Positions 6,299 to 14,912 of a DNA stretch of 32,524 nt are shown here, piece after piece. Made by a program: the position numbers and the translations under genes. The number at the start of each line of letters is the position of its first letter. Position 1 is the stretch's first letter. The DNA is from a bacterium (GTDB lineage: Bacteria > Bacillota > Clostridia > Oscillospirales > Oscillospiraceae), in contig JAHYYS010000025.1 of assembly GCA_019424865.1 (NCBI GenBank), forward strand, positions 1 through 32,524. The letters are read 5' to 3'. The notes beneath the pieces were generated by a model. That model saw nothing but the letters and a program-made list of their open reading frames with translations, was not told where the DNA came from and did no database searches.

Positions 6299-7195
6299 TT
6301 ACAACTGATACACCGTCCGGACCGCCTTGAGGAACCGCCGGACCGTGGGCGTGGGATGGGGCGAGTGGAGCAGGCCGTAAGGGATGGTGTAGCTCCAGTC
6401 CACCGGGATGGTCTTGAGCAGGGGATGGACCTGCCGCCAGTTGTCAATGGTCATGAGGATGTCCTCGGAGTTCTCGCACTGGTTGAACACGTTGATGTTG
6501 AACATCTCAAAGTCCACAATGCGGATCTGGGGGTGATCCCGCCACAGCTCATCCCGCATCTGGTCCAGATACCGGTTCCAGCCCCGATGGATCAGAAGAA
6601 AGTTCTCCCCGTGCAGGTCTTCCGCTGTCAGCCGGTCCTTGCCCGCCAGGGGGTGGTAGATGGATACCGCACAGCGAATGGGTTCCCGGCTGAGCTCCAA
6701 AGCGGCGCACTGCCGGTTTTCCAGAAAATTCTGGTCAAAGAGCCCGGCCACAATGTCGATGTTCTGCCCCAGGTTGCGCAGAATCTCCACTGAGTTCTCC
6801 GGCGTGTTCTCATAGGGGACCATCTTGAATTTAATATTGGGACAGTGTGTTTTAATGGCCGGCCAGAGATCCAGCAGGAACTGCCCCGGTGTCATGGGGG
6901 AGACCCCGATGCGGATAACCTTGTCCCCCTCCTCGGCGGCATTTTTGGCCCGCACCACCGAGTCCTTGCAGTACTGCACTACATACTGGGCATCCCGGTA
7001 GATGGATTTGCCCGCCTCGGTGAGCTTCAGCCCCCGGGGACTGCGGAGAAACAGCTGCAGATCCAGACTGGATTCCAGGGATGTAATCTGCTTGATGACC
7101 GCCGGCGGCGTGATGTACAGCTCCTCCGCCGCCTTGTTGAAGCTGCCCGCGTCCGCCACCCGGAGAAAGGTCTCCAGCTGAGGGTTATACAGCAT
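6299..7195 (-). CDS. LysR-family transcriptional regulator
   Basis: A 298-residue LysR protein, the usual length. The N-terminal winged helix-turn-helix spans residues 1-60 (LETFLRVADAGSFNKAAEEL, then PAVIKQITSLE), and an effector-binding domain starts at about 92 (IRIGVSPMTPGQ). Such proteins bind T-N11-A-type sites upstream of target promoters. Two matching 16-bp boxes lie just downstream of its own stop and in front of the AKR/flavodoxin gene, so the redox cluster 2776-6186 is the probable target. It is transcribed in the same direction as its targets but separated by a strong terminator. A ribosome binding site (GGGGGGCGG) lies close to the ATG at 7193-7195. The effector is unknown. Confidence 0.93.
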   Translation of the reverse strand: MLYNPQLETFLRVADAGSFNKAAEELYITPPAVIKQITSLESSLDLQLFLRSPRGLKLTEAGKSIYRDAQYVVQYCKDSVVRAKNAAEEGDKVIRIGVSPMTPGQFLLDLWPAIKTHCPNIKFKMVPYENTPENSVEILRNLGQNIDIVAGLFDQNFLENRQCAALELSREPIRCAVSIYHPLAGKDRLTAEDLHGENFLLIHRGWNRYLDQMRDELWRDHPQIRIVDFEMFNINVFNQCENSEDILMTIDNWRQVHPLLKTIPVDWSYTIPYGLLHSPHPTPTVRRFLKAVRTVYQL

Positions 7196-7260
7196 GGACA
7201 GCCGCCCCCCTTTCCCGCGCAGCCGGGTCAGCCCTCCGGCAGCGCGCGCTTTTTTCCGTT

Positions 7261-7289
7261 AGTGTATCAAATGCAGCTGAAAAATGCAA
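7261..7289 (-). promoter_or_regulatory. Promoter of the LysR gene
   Basis: Minus strand TTGCAT (7284-7289), 17-bp spacer, TACACT (7261-7266), about 65 bp upstream of the LysR start. No copy of the 16-bp box is seen here, so autoregulation through it is not supported. Confidence 0.6.
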
Positions 7290-7371
7290 CCTTTTTGCCC
7301 GGATCACGCCCATCTTTTCTGCGCCGCCTATGCGCCGGCCCCGTCCTTTGTGCTGTGCAGGCAGTGATCCA

Positions 7372-7989
7372 TCACAGGACATCGGCCCCCGCTGCCAGCG
7401 CGGCGGCCGCCTCCCCGCGGGAGACAATGCCCCCGGGGTCAAACCGGTTTCCGTCCCGAAGCCCGACCAAGCCGCGTGCCGCCGCCCAGTCCGCCGCCCG
7501 GCCGGCCCAGGGGGATAGGTCCGCCTCGTCGGCAAAGTCCCCCTCCGCCCCGGCCTCCGGACTGCCCGCATACCGCCAGAGGGCCGTGGCCAGCTGCTCC
7601 CGGGTCAGGGGGTCGTCCGGGCCGAACCGGTCGCCGCCGTACCCGCCCATGATATAGTTCTGGGCCGACCACGCAATCCCCTCGCTGTACCAGCCGTGGA
7701 GGGAGACGTCCAGAAAGGACGGCGGCTCTATCACCGGCGGGCTGCCCGCCATCCGGTACAGCGCCGTGGCCAGCATTCCCCGGGTCATGGCCGCGCCGGG
7801 CGCAAAGGCCGTATCGGAGACGCCGCTCATCAGGCCGTTTTCCCGGACATATGCCACCGCGCCGGCATACCAGTCCGCCTCGTCCACGTCAGAGAAGCCG
7901 GCGGGCTCTGACGCGGCGGCGCCCACCCCCTGGGTCAGCAGCAATCCTCCGGCCAGGGCCAGGGACAGCAGCGTTTTTCCAAGCCTCAT
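7372..7989 (-). CDS. Secreted protein made only of SLH domains
   Basis: A 205-residue protein with a Sec signal peptide (MRLGKTLLSLALAGGLLL, cleavage near AAA-SE at about 26). Three S-layer-homology domains follow: about 30-75 (FSDVDEADWY..NGLMSG), 88-138 (FLDVSLHGWY..NYIMGGYG) and 148-200 (FADEADLSPW..RGLVG). SLH triads anchor proteins to pyruvylated secondary cell-wall polymers. No catalytic domain is attached, so it may be an adaptor or a shortened relative of the neighbouring lysozymes, whose SLH regions it resembles. AGGAGG precedes the ATG at 7987-7989. The gene end looks genuine (TGA at 7372). Confidence 0.9.
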   Translation of the reverse strand: MRLGKTLLSLALAGGLLLTQGVGAAASEPAGFSDVDEADWYAGAVAYVRENGLMSGVSDTAFAPGAAMTRGMLATALYRMAGSPPVIEPPSFLDVSLHGWYSEGIAWSAQNYIMGGYGGDRFGPDDPLTREQLATALWRYAGSPEAGAEGDFADEADLSPWAGRAADWAAARGLVGLRDGNRFDPGGIVSRGEAAAALAAGADVL

Positions 7990-8204
7990 ATTGTCATTTC
8001 CTCCTGTCTCTTGGATAAAACCGACTGTGTCGGCCGCCGATGCGCTTTGCCCCGGGTATCCGGGGACAGGCGCGTCCTTTCTATACCGTAAAGGGAAGAT
8101 GTGAGAAAAGTGTGAGAGAAGCCGCAGATTTCTGTGAAAAATCCGCGTTACCTACGCCGTCTGCCCGCCGTTTCATACCAGAGGGCATCCGGCCGGAACA
8201 AGAC

Positions 8205-8236
8205 AGGCGGAGGCCGCAGGTTCCGCGGTCTCCGCC
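8205..8236. terminator. GC-rich hairpin between the SLH and SLH/GH25 genes
   Basis: AGGCGGAGGCCGC pairs with GCGGTCTCCGCCT (one mismatch or wobble) around a 7-base loop, with TTGTT after it on the plus strand and TGTCTTGTT on the minus strand. It lies about 43 bp past the stop of the minus-strand lysozyme gene and could terminate it, but the U-tract is poor. Confidence 0.5.
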
Positions 8237-8278
8237 TTGTTCGGTTCTGCGGCATCGAATCGGCCGGCTGCGGACCGC

Positions 8279-9598
8279 CTACTCCGCCCGGAGCAGCTCC
8301 TCCGCCCCGCCGCCATCTTCCCGCGCAAAGTCCCAATCCGCCAGGCAGAGATTCAAATCCACCCGGGTGCTGATGCCGTCTACGTATCCGCTGCTGGTAT
8401 ACTGCCACATGACAAAGTGGTACCGGAAGCTGGTGGGCTGCCAGCCGGCAGTATAGTGGGCCAGCCAAAAGGGATATTCCGCCAGCAGGGACAGGTCAAA
8501 ATCCCGCCCCACCTTGGAGGGGCTTCCGTAGGTCATGGCGGTATAGCCCGCCTCCTCAATCAGCTCGCAGAACGCCCGGGCACAGGCGGTCACCGTGTCC
8601 CCCGTGGTGGTGCTGGTACGGGAGTAGGGTCCGCTGACCCGCTCCCAGTCAAAGACCACGGGATAAGTGATGTCATAGCCCTCGATCCATTCCAGCGTCT
8701 GCAGGGCCTCCTCCCGCGCCTCCTCCACGCTGGTCGCCTGGGAATAGAAATAGATTCCCACGTCCAGGCCGGCCTCCAGCGCGCCGGTAATGTTGTGCTC
8801 CCACGCGGTGTCCTGATAAATGCCGCCCATGGTATACCCGCGGTAGCCCACCCGGATGACGGCGAACTCCACGCCGGCCTGCGCCACCCGCTCCCAGTCA
8901 ATCAGGCCCTGGTGGGAGGAGACGTCCACCCCCACATAGCTGGGCGTGCCGCCCTGATACATCAGAAAGCCGTCCTCCACCACAAAGGAGGCGCTGTCAT
9001 AGCGGTTGGGCAGGAGGCCCTCAAGGGCTCCCTCCGGCTCCTCAGGGTCCGGATCGTCCACGTCCGGCTCCTCCGGGTCGGGCTCCGGCGGCTGCGCGGC
9101 GCTCTGCCGGTGATACTGGGCCAGAATGACCGCCGCCTCCGCCCGCGTGGCCTGGCCATAGGGGTCAAACCGGTTGCCGGACTTCCCGCTCACCAGCCCC
9201 TGGTCCCGGGCCCAGTCCACCGCCGCGGACGCCCAGGGCGAGATCGTCCCCTCATCGGCAAAGTCCTCCCCCGCCTCTCCCTCCGGGCAGCCCGCAAAGC
9301 GCCAGAGAATCACGGCCAGCTGCTCCCGGGTCACCGGGTCATCCGGGCCGAAGCGGTTGTTTTCATACCCGCTCACCAGCTCCTCGGCCCGGGCCCAGTA
9401 TATGCTCTGGGCATACCAGGACTCCAGGGGCACGTCCTGAAAGGGGGCCTCCAGGTCCCCTTCCGCCAGTGCAGGGGAGCCGGCGGCGCGGCAGAGCACC
9501 GTCACCAGCATCCCCCTGGTCATCACGGCGTTGGGGGAAAATGTCGCCGCGCCGGTTCCGCCCATCAGGCCATTCTCACTGACATATGAGGCGGCCAG
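8279..9598 (-). pseudogene. SLH-domain GH25 lysozyme, 5' end missing
   Basis: The frame holds two full SLH domains and most of a first one (from SYVSENGLMGGTG), then a Pro/Glu/Asp linker (PPEPDPEEPDVDDPDPEEPE) and a GH25 muramidase domain of about 210 residues. The GH25 Asp residues are visible in GVDVS and the catalytic pair in VVFDWE. These enzymes cut the MurNAc-GlcNAc bond of peptidoglycan. The signal peptide and the start of the first SLH domain are missing: at about 9590-9600 the sequence switches to an aldo/keto reductase on the opposite strand. A nominal ATG at 9611-9613 lies in the foreign sequence, gives no signal peptide, and has no convincing ribosome binding site. The catalytic domain appears intact. 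Confidence 0.85.
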
Positions 9599-10193
9599 GA
9601 AGGGCCTGGACACCTCCCTGGAAAAGCTGGGAATGGACTATGTGGACCTCTATCTGCTCCACCAGCCCTACGGCGATGTGGCCGGCGCGTGGAAGGCGCT
9701 GGAGGAGGCCAAGGCTGCGGGCAAGGTCCGGTCCATCGGCGTGAGCAACATGACGCCGAAGATCTGGAAGGAGTTCGTCCCCCAGTTCAAAACCCTTCCG
9801 GCGGTGAACCAGGTGGAGTGCAACCCATTCTTCCAGCAGCGGGAGCTGCGGGACCTGCTGGCCAGGGACGATGTGAAGGTGGAGGCCTATCAGCCTCTGG
9901 GGCACGGGGACAGCAGCCTGCTCTCCCACCCGGCCATTGTCAAGCTGGCCGAGAAGTACGGCAAGAACGCCGGACAGGTCATCCTGCGCTTTGAGGTACA
10001 GGATGGGCTGATTGTCCTGCCCAAGTCCACCAACCCGGAGCGGATCGCCGGCAACCTGGACATCTTTGACTTTGAACTGACCGAAGCTGAGATGAAGGAA
10101 CTGTGCTCCCTGGACACCGGCAAGGGCCACCACGACCCGGAGGCCCCCGGCGTGGCGGAGATGCTGCTCGCCAACTACAAAATTCACGATTGA
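9597..10193 (+). pseudogene. C-terminal part of an aldo/keto reductase, 5' end missing
   Basis: About 198 codons of a 2,5-diketogluconate-reductase-type aldo/keto reductase: SLEKLGMDYVDLYLLHQPYG (catalytic His in LLHQP), GVSNMTP, NQVECNPFFQQ, YQPLGHG, and the cofactor-binding LPKSTNPERI, to TGA at 10191-10193. The first 80-90 residues, with the catalytic Asp, Tyr and Lys, are missing. The open frame extends left only through sequence antisense to the lysozyme. It is a different subfamily from the AKR N-terminus at 4758-4994, so the two halves are not one split gene. The last 40 residues also differ from the intact AKR at 20960. Confidence 0.85.
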
Positions 10194-10438
10194 ACCGCCC
10201 GCCTCGTCTCAGGGCGAATTCACTTTGCCTGAGCATTCAAAGGGGAAATGGTTTTTGTCCTGCGGAACCTGAGCGAACGCGATCCGGCGGCTTCATGGCG
10301 AGAAAGATAATTTTGAACTTTTTCACATAATTTTCAATTGTTTACAGCGGTTTTTGCTCAGTCTTTCCTCCTTCCCGGTGCTCTTTTCGGCTCCGCTCTC
10401 CATGTGATGCGCCGCCGTCTGTGGTGCGTTCTGTGGTT
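10194..10438. other. Non-coding gap
   Basis: No gene recognised. Bases 10300-10350 are A/T-rich (for example AATTTTGAACTTTTTCACATAATT) in contrast to the flanks, and may be the remains of an intergenic promoter region. It lies between the AKR remnant and the bidirectional terminator. Confidence 0.4.
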
Positions 10439-10498
10439 AAAAATGCTCCCTGTCCTTTGCCGGAAATGGTTTCCCGGCTTAGATGGGGAGCATTTTTT
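10439..10498. terminator. Long bidirectional terminator
   Basis: AAAAATGCTCCC (10439-10450) pairs with GGGGAGCATTTTTT (10485-10498), and the loop contains a second pairing, GCCGG with CCGGC. T-runs follow on both strands. It separates the converging AKR remnant (+) and lysozyme fragment (-). Confidence 0.8.
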
Positions 10499-10626
10499 GC
10501 ACCTCTGGCTGCCTGGATTGTGCCTCTGGGAGCAGGACTCGGCAAGCCGTTTCCGCACTGTCCACAGCGCGGAAATTGGGAGAGCAGTAAGCAATACGGA
10601 AAATCCGACTGGTTATAAGCGACTGC

Positions 10627-11495
10627 TCATTCTTTTCGAATCAACTGAAGGTTCAGATCCACATCGCCGGAAATTCCATCCACACTCCCAGTGGAGGAAT
10701 ATTGCCACATTTGAAAATCATAATAGAAATCCGGCGTGTCGCTGTATTGCGCAAACCAGAAGTCATACTCCATGACCTGACTCAAATCATATTTGATATA
10801 CCCGGAATAGCTGGTAAGGTAGATCATGGCCTCATATCCGGCCTCCTCCACCATGGAGCAGAATGTATTCGCACAGGCGCAGAGCGTTTCCGTATCCAGG
10901 CCGTAAGTACGGGCCGTTTCTGTCCCGATCACCTCCCAATCAAAGACCACGGGGCAGGTCAGATCATATCCATCCAAATAGCCAAGGACAAATTCCGCCT
11001 CCTCCGCCGCCTCTTCCACTGTAATCGCCTGGGAGAAAAAGTAGACTCCCACATCCAGCCCCGCGGCAATGGCTCCTTCCAGATTGGCGGTAAAATTGCG
11101 GTCCAGGTTCATGGATCCGCTTTCTCCGTAGCCCCGGAACCCAAGCCGGATGATTGCAAAGTTGTTCCCATCATTTTTTACAGCCTCCCAGTCAATGTCT
11201 CCCTGATACACGGAAACATCAATGCCGGTGCGGGTTTCCACGGTATCGGACGCATAGCAGATCCGCCCGTCCTCCTGATAAAAGGCATTTTCATCATAGG
11301 AATTGACCGGCACATCCTCCAAAACGTCCACCAGATAAGAGCCATAGGTGATCTGCTCCGGCTCTTCCTGCTCTATCTGTTCTGCCTCGTTCTCCTCCGA
11401 ATCGGATGTTTCCTGCCGCTCCAGCATGCGCAAAAGGACAACAGTCATTTCCGCCCGGCTGATGGCGCTGTCCGGCTGATAGATCAGAGAACCAT
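10627..11495 (-). pseudogene. SLH/GH25 lysozyme fragment, 5' end missing
   Basis: Second GH25 lysozyme, a paralogue of the one at 8279. The readable part starts in the last portion of an SLH domain (DGSLIYQPDSAISRAEMTVV). It continues through a Glu-rich linker and ends with a full GH25 domain (GIDVSVYQGDIDW, then VVFDWEVIG) to TGA at 10627-10629. Signal peptide and most SLH repeats are absent. Upstream of about 11495 the DNA belongs to a histidine kinase gene in a different frame, so this domain has no start codon of its own. It has a higher A+T content than the 8279 copy. The catalytic Asp and Glu are retained, so loss of function comes from the missing 5' end. Confidence 0.85.
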
Positions 11496-11609
11496 CCGCA
11501 CCATCAGCATGGCCAGCCAGCACAGCAGGCCGATCAGGGAGGAAACCAGCAGCACCGATATGGCGGCCATGGAAGCGATGACAAACCTCCGCTGAAGCAC
11601 TTTCGTCAT
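11484..11609 (-). pseudogene. N-terminal stub of a sensor histidine kinase
   Basis: Starts with ATG at 11607-11609, overlapping the response regulator stop (ATGA). It reads MTKVLQRRF followed by a hydrophobic segment VIASMAAISVLLVSSLIGLL, then CWLAMLMVRMVL and a stop at 11484. The ATGA coupling and single N-terminal membrane helix are typical of the kinase gene after an OmpR-type regulator. All later parts (HAMP, dimerisation, ATPase) are missing; the sequence crosses into the lysozyme fragment at about 11490. The identification as a kinase rests on gene context. Confidence 0.7.
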
Positions 11610-12280
11610 GGCGTCTGCTCCAGAGAATACCCCACGCCCCGCCGGGCCCGGATCTCCACCCGGACGCCCAGCGACTTGATGTGTTTGCACAGGTAGGAGA
11701 GGTATACCCAGACGGAGCCCAGTTCCGCCTCCGTCTCATAGCCCCAGACTTTTACCAACAGATCCTCCGACGAGAGATAGATCCCCTGATTGAGCATCAG
11801 GGCCTCCATCAGCTGGTACTCCAGCCTGGAGAGGCGGACGGACCGCCCGTTTCCCCGCAGCTCACAGCTGTGGGGATCCAAGGAAAGGCCGCCGTAGGTC
11901 AGCACGTCCGGCTGATACTGCTCCCTCCGCCGGAGCATCGCCCGGATTCGGGCCAACAGCTCTCCCATATCAAAGGGCTTGGGCAGATAGTCGTCCGCCC
12001 CCAGGTTTAACCCCTGAATGCGCGCCTCCACCTCCGTCTTTGCCGTCAGAAGCAGGATGGGGGTCCGGCAGCCCTCGCTGCGCAGCAGCTTCAGAACCTC
12101 AAAGCCATCCAGCCTGGGCATCATGACATCAAAGATCATTCCGTCATAGGATTCTGTCCGGGCATAGGCCAGGGCATCCGCGCCGTCGTACACCGCGTCC
12201 ACCTGGTAATTGTGATAGGTCAAAATATCCACCACTGCCTCCGACAGACCGATCTCATCCTCTGCAAATAGGAGCTTCAT
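11606..12280 (-). CDS. OmpR-family response regulator
   Basis: A 224-residue two-component response regulator. The receiver domain (1-118) has the acidic pair in FAEDE, the phosphorylation site in MIFDVMMPRLDG (Asp near 52), LLTAK, and the Lys in YLPKPF. The C-terminal winged helix (about 128-220) has LSRLEYQLMEALM and a RRGVGYSL ending. The start MKLLFAEDE at 12278-12280 fits the family; a GTG nine bases upstream is an alternative. Its cognate kinase is reduced to a stub, so phosphorylation must come from elsewhere or the regulator may be idle. No promoter is clearly visible. Confidence 0.92.
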   Translation of the reverse strand: MKLLFAEDEIGLSEAVVDILTYHNYQVDAVYDGADALAYARTESYDGMIFDVMMPRLDGFEVLKLLRSEGCRTPILLLTAKTEVEARIQGLNLGADDYLPKPFDMGELLARIRAMLRRREQYQPDVLTYGGLSLDPHSCELRGNGRSVRLSRLEYQLMEALMLNQGIYLSSEDLLVKVWGYETEAELGSVWVYLSYLCKHIKSLGVRVEIRARRGVGYSLEQTP

Positions 12281-12397
12281 TCCAATCACCCAATTTTAAA
12301 ATGCCACAAATAGCTTAAATATAAATTAGAGCCCTCCCTGAAACCGGCGCTTACCGCTGCTATGGGCGGGCGGTTTCATATGGATTTGGACAGGTTT

Positions 12398-12580
12398 TTA
12401 TTCACCTGTTTCTCCATAGCGGGCAAGGTAGACCTCCTTTGCGGCCTCCTCCGAACCTGTTTTTGCCGCAATTTCATAAAACGCCAGGGGGCGCCGCGCG
12501 TGCTCCAGCACACTCTGCACGGCGAACAGCTTCTCCTCCAACCGTGTGATATGCGTCTGGAAGATGGCAAGTATGCAGTA
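12398..12580 (-). pseudogene. C-terminal remnant of an unidentified protein
   Basis: An open frame without a start codon encodes about 60 residues ending ARYGETGE and TAA at 12398-12400. It includes THITRLEEKLFAVQSVLEHA and FYEIAAKTGSEEAAKEVY. The sequence is protein-like: charged, helical, and with coherent codon use. The LEEKL...FYE layout recalls the C-terminal coil of MerR-type regulators, but I cannot assign it with confidence. A stop codon lies just upstream and no ribosome binding site is seen, so I read it as the tail of a lost gene. Confidence 0.5.
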
Positions 12581-12667
12581 TCACAAATTTGTATGATTAT
12601 GGTGTTGTTCGTAACTGAGCATGCCCCTCAACCCCCACGGGACAGCAAACAATAAAATGTCGAAAGA

Positions 12668-12718
12668 CTCCCGCCCATTACCGGCAACTGTAATCGGTAA
12701 CGGGCGGGAGGTATTTTT
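12668..12718 (+). terminator. Strong hairpin with T-run upstream of the island
   Basis: CTCCCGCCCATTACCG pairs with CGGTAACGGGCGGGAG (one mismatch), followed by GTATTTTTAT. It would end plus-strand transcripts arriving from the left, yet no plus-strand gene is present between 10200 and here, so it may be a leftover or insulate the gene island. Confidence 0.7.
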
Positions 12719-12827
12719 ATCTCCGCACATAAGGCGGAGTTTGCGGAATAGCAAACGAAAAGCGGCATTTTGCTTTCGGAGATTAAGAAAACTTAAGAGA
12801 ATGTTCATGGGCATCCTCCATTCACTG

Positions 12828-12836
12828 TGATATAAT
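12828..12836 (+). promoter_or_regulatory. Extended -10 promoter of the small-gene island
   Basis: TGATATAAT (TATAAT at 12831-12836 with TG one base upstream) lies about 37 bp before the first gene. No good -35 is seen at 17 bp, as is common for extended -10 promoters. Confidence 0.6.
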
Positions 12837-12873
12837 CTCAGAACTTCATCAAGATACAGCCGGAGGATCTGAT

Positions 12874-13512
12874 ATGAAACGCATCATCACAAACGGGATC
12901 ACCAATTTGGAGCCGCTGCCTGGCAGCAGCGAGTGGTACTGGGGCACCGACTATGCCAGCGGAGATTTATACGAGGCGGAGGAGCTGTTTCACAGCGGCC
13001 ATCCCATCCGCAAAAACCGGCTTGTCCTGGTCCGCTGCCCGGAGGGCACGGTCTATGAGCCGGTACGCACAAAGTCGGGACAATATCTCGGAAGATCGGT
13101 GTATCACGATGGGCGGGTGGTACTGCTGATGGTAGATTTTCCAAAGGAAGAGATTCGCATTCTGACCTTCTATGAAGCAACGGAAACCACTGAGCCGCTG
13201 GCGGTGCTGCCCCTCTCTATCGTGGCGGACTGCTACAATCTCATGCTGGAGACTCCGCCCCTCATGCTGATACGGTCAGGGCATAATAACAGGATTCAGC
13301 TCCTCTGGCCGGAGCGCCGGGACTTCGTGGTGGAGGAGAACGAGTATTTCGCGTTTCTGGAAGGAAACAGGCTGTATACTTCGGTTTGGTACGAGGACCC
13401 GGACTACCGGGAGGAGGTCCTGGTGCGGGATTATAATACCGGGGAAGTGCTGGAGCGGATACCGGGAAATTTCCGCCGAATGCCGGACGGCCAGAACTGG
13501 CTCCTGGTGTGA
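12874..13512 (+). CDS. Hypothetical protein, first gene of the island
   Basis: A 212-residue soluble protein without signal peptide or membrane segment. I do not recognise the family. It is rich in aromatic and acidic residues and in short strand-like stretches (VLVRCPEGTVYEPV, VVLLMVDFPKEEIRILTF, EVLVRDYNTGEVLERIPG), suggesting a mostly beta fold. It starts a plus-strand run of eight genes and has the extended -10 promoter upstream. A GGAGG stands about 8 bases before the ATG. By company it may be an immunity-type protein, but nothing in its own sequence proves this. Confidence 0.8.
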   Translation: MKRIITNGITNLEPLPGSSEWYWGTDYASGDLYEAEELFHSGHPIRKNRLVLVRCPEGTVYEPVRTKSGQYLGRSVYHDGRVVLLMVDFPKEEIRILTFYEATETTEPLAVLPLSIVADCYNLMLETPPLMLIRSGHNNRIQLLWPERRDFVVEENEYFAFLEGNRLYTSVWYEDPDYREEVLVRDYNTGEVLERIPGNFRRMPDGQNWLLV

Positions 13513-13566
13513 GAGGGTGCTCATCAAATTGAAGTTTGAAGAGTCGCAGAACCGAGAGGCGGTGAA

Positions 13567-13965
13567 ATGATGTCCCTTTCCATTGTTGCTGCGAAAGACA
13601 TTGAGCAGGCCATTGAGCTCCTGGCGTCCAGGCCACGGAAAGCCGTGAAAGATCACTTGGCAGAGGAGCCGGAAGGAGTGGGAAACTTCTTGTATGACTT
13701 CCGGGCGGCGTTTACAAATTACCAATGCTATCACCGGTTTGATCCATACGGGGAAGCCTGTCTCGAAATGGACCAGGTCCCGACCATCAAAGCTTTTTCG
13801 GATTCCGTCAGAAAGTGGCTTGCGGGACATAGCGCGGAAGAAACCAGCGTGATCCAGCGATATGGCGTGTCCTTTAAGAAAATCCGAGGGTTCGTCGCGG
13901 CCCTCATCCGTGTTTGTAATACCGCCATGGAACATGGATATGGATTGGCAGGTATCGGAGATTGA
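13567..13965 (+). CDS. Hypothetical protein
   Basis: 132 residues, starting at an ATGATG after GAGGCGGTGAA; the second ATG is equally possible. The sequence is alpha-helical in character (DIEQAIELLASRPRKAVKDHL, then SVIQRYGVSFKKIRGFVAAL) and has no membrane segment or recognised motif. It lies 54 bp after the previous gene in the same direction. I cannot name the family. Confidence 0.75.
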   Translation: MMSLSIVAAKDIEQAIELLASRPRKAVKDHLAEEPEGVGNFLYDFRAAFTNYQCYHRFDPYGEACLEMDQVPTIKAFSDSVRKWLAGHSAEETSVIQRYGVSFKKIRGFVAALIRVCNTAMEHGYGLAGIGD

Positions 13966-14003
13966 ACAGGGCTAAAGAGACATGTTGAAAGGAGCGCAGA
14001 GCT

Positions 14004-14438
14004 ATGCTGGAACATCATTTCTGGGAAAATTTCAGAAAGTGGGTTCCCCATCCTGAAGTGGACGAAGTCTATGATGTGGAAGAGATCGGATTTAAGGAGG
14101 ATGGCTTTGTGGTCCTCCTGCGCCCTGATCATTTCCAAGAGGAGAAGCGGTCGGAGCGGGCTCTCCGGCTGGTGTGGGACAGGATCGTCTCCTACACCGT
14201 CACCGACGAGAGCTACCGACCGGAGCTTTGGGTGTCTGAGAAGACGCCGGACTGGGCGCTCTGGGCCTTCTATGTCAGTGAGACTTCCGACCATCTGACC
14301 AGGTTTCGGGAGGAAAACTACCTTGTTCCGGAAGATACCCACCACTTTTTTATCTGCGGGACAAATCTGATGGCAGACATTTTGTCTGACGAATATCCCA
14401 CGGCCACATTTCTGAAATGGGGTCCCGAAATACGATGA
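14004..14438 (+). CDS. Hypothetical protein, immunity-like
   Basis: 144 residues, acidic, rich in Trp, Phe and Tyr (FWENFRKWVPHPEVDEVYDV, ALWAFYVSET). AAAGGAG precedes the ATG with good spacing. No catalytic motif, signal peptide or membrane segment. The size, acidity and aromatic content match the general profile of polymorphic-toxin immunity proteins, which neutralise a toxin by binding it. This is a resemblance, not a family match. Confidence 0.75.
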   Translation: MLEHHFWENFRKWVPHPEVDEVYDVEEIGFKEDGFVVLLRPDHFQEEKRSERALRLVWDRIVSYTVTDESYRPELWVSEKTPDWALWAFYVSETSDHLTRFREENYLVPEDTHHFFICGTNLMADILSDEYPTATFLKWGPEIR

Positions 14439-14459
14439 TATGCCAGACGGAGGACGCAA

Positions 14460-14912
14460 ATGACAAATCTGCTATACAGCTTAATGATATTCAATGAGAG
14501 GCTTGAAGGTTTTTTTATCGGACTGTTTAAATCCAGTGAAAAGGCTCGGCGGACAGCGGAACACTATTTATTTGCCGTCCCCGGATTTCGGGACTATCCC
14601 TGTACTTATGAGATCACGGAAAAGACGGTGATCGGCACCGTTGATTCATCCGGGACGATCCACATGATCTGGGGCTGGGACGAGGACGCAGAGGGGGATG
14701 AGACAGATGTCTGGAGCAGCGCCTGTTATGCGGATTTCTCAGAAGCCCAGAGGGCTATGGATGCAGCCAAGCGGCGTATGAGCAAGCAGGAGTGGAGCCT
14801 GGATACCTACCGGGTCGGCCAGCGTCATTGGACAGAAGGCTTTGCAAGAGTCTTTCTTCAGAATAAGAGCGATAAAATAAGCATAAGTAAGGAGATCAAA
14901 GGATGGCTTTGA
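14460..14912 (+). CDS. Hypothetical protein with FVGLFKSSEKA-like N-terminal domain
   Basis: 150 residues. The N-terminal half contains FFIGLFKSSEKARRTAEHYL, then VPGFRDYPCTYEITEKTVIG. This pattern (…xGxFxSxExAxxxxExxxxxPGFxxYPxxFxI…) occurs in a small domain often found among immunity genes of polymorphic toxin systems; the recall is from general knowledge and should be checked. GGAGG lies before the ATG. It overlaps the next gene by 10 bases, implying translational coupling. Confidence 0.8.
   Translation: MTNLLYSLMIFNERLEGFFIGLFKSSEKARRTAEHYLFAVPGFRDYPCTYEITEKTVIGTVDSSGTIHMIWGWDEDAEGDETDVWSSACYADFSEAQRAMDAAKRRMSKQEWSLDTYRVGQRHWTEGFARVFLQNKSDKISISKEIKGWL

Noticed and set aside
4758..10193. 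AKR halves at 4758-4994 and 9597-10193 as one gene split by an insertion
   Set aside because: They lie on opposite strands and belong to different AKR subfamilies, with a part missing between them; independent deletions fit better.
12581..12814. A 77-codon minus-strand frame (MPMNILLSFLNL...)
   Set aside because: It runs through the strong hairpin at 12668-12710 and the island promoter region; no ribosome binding site.
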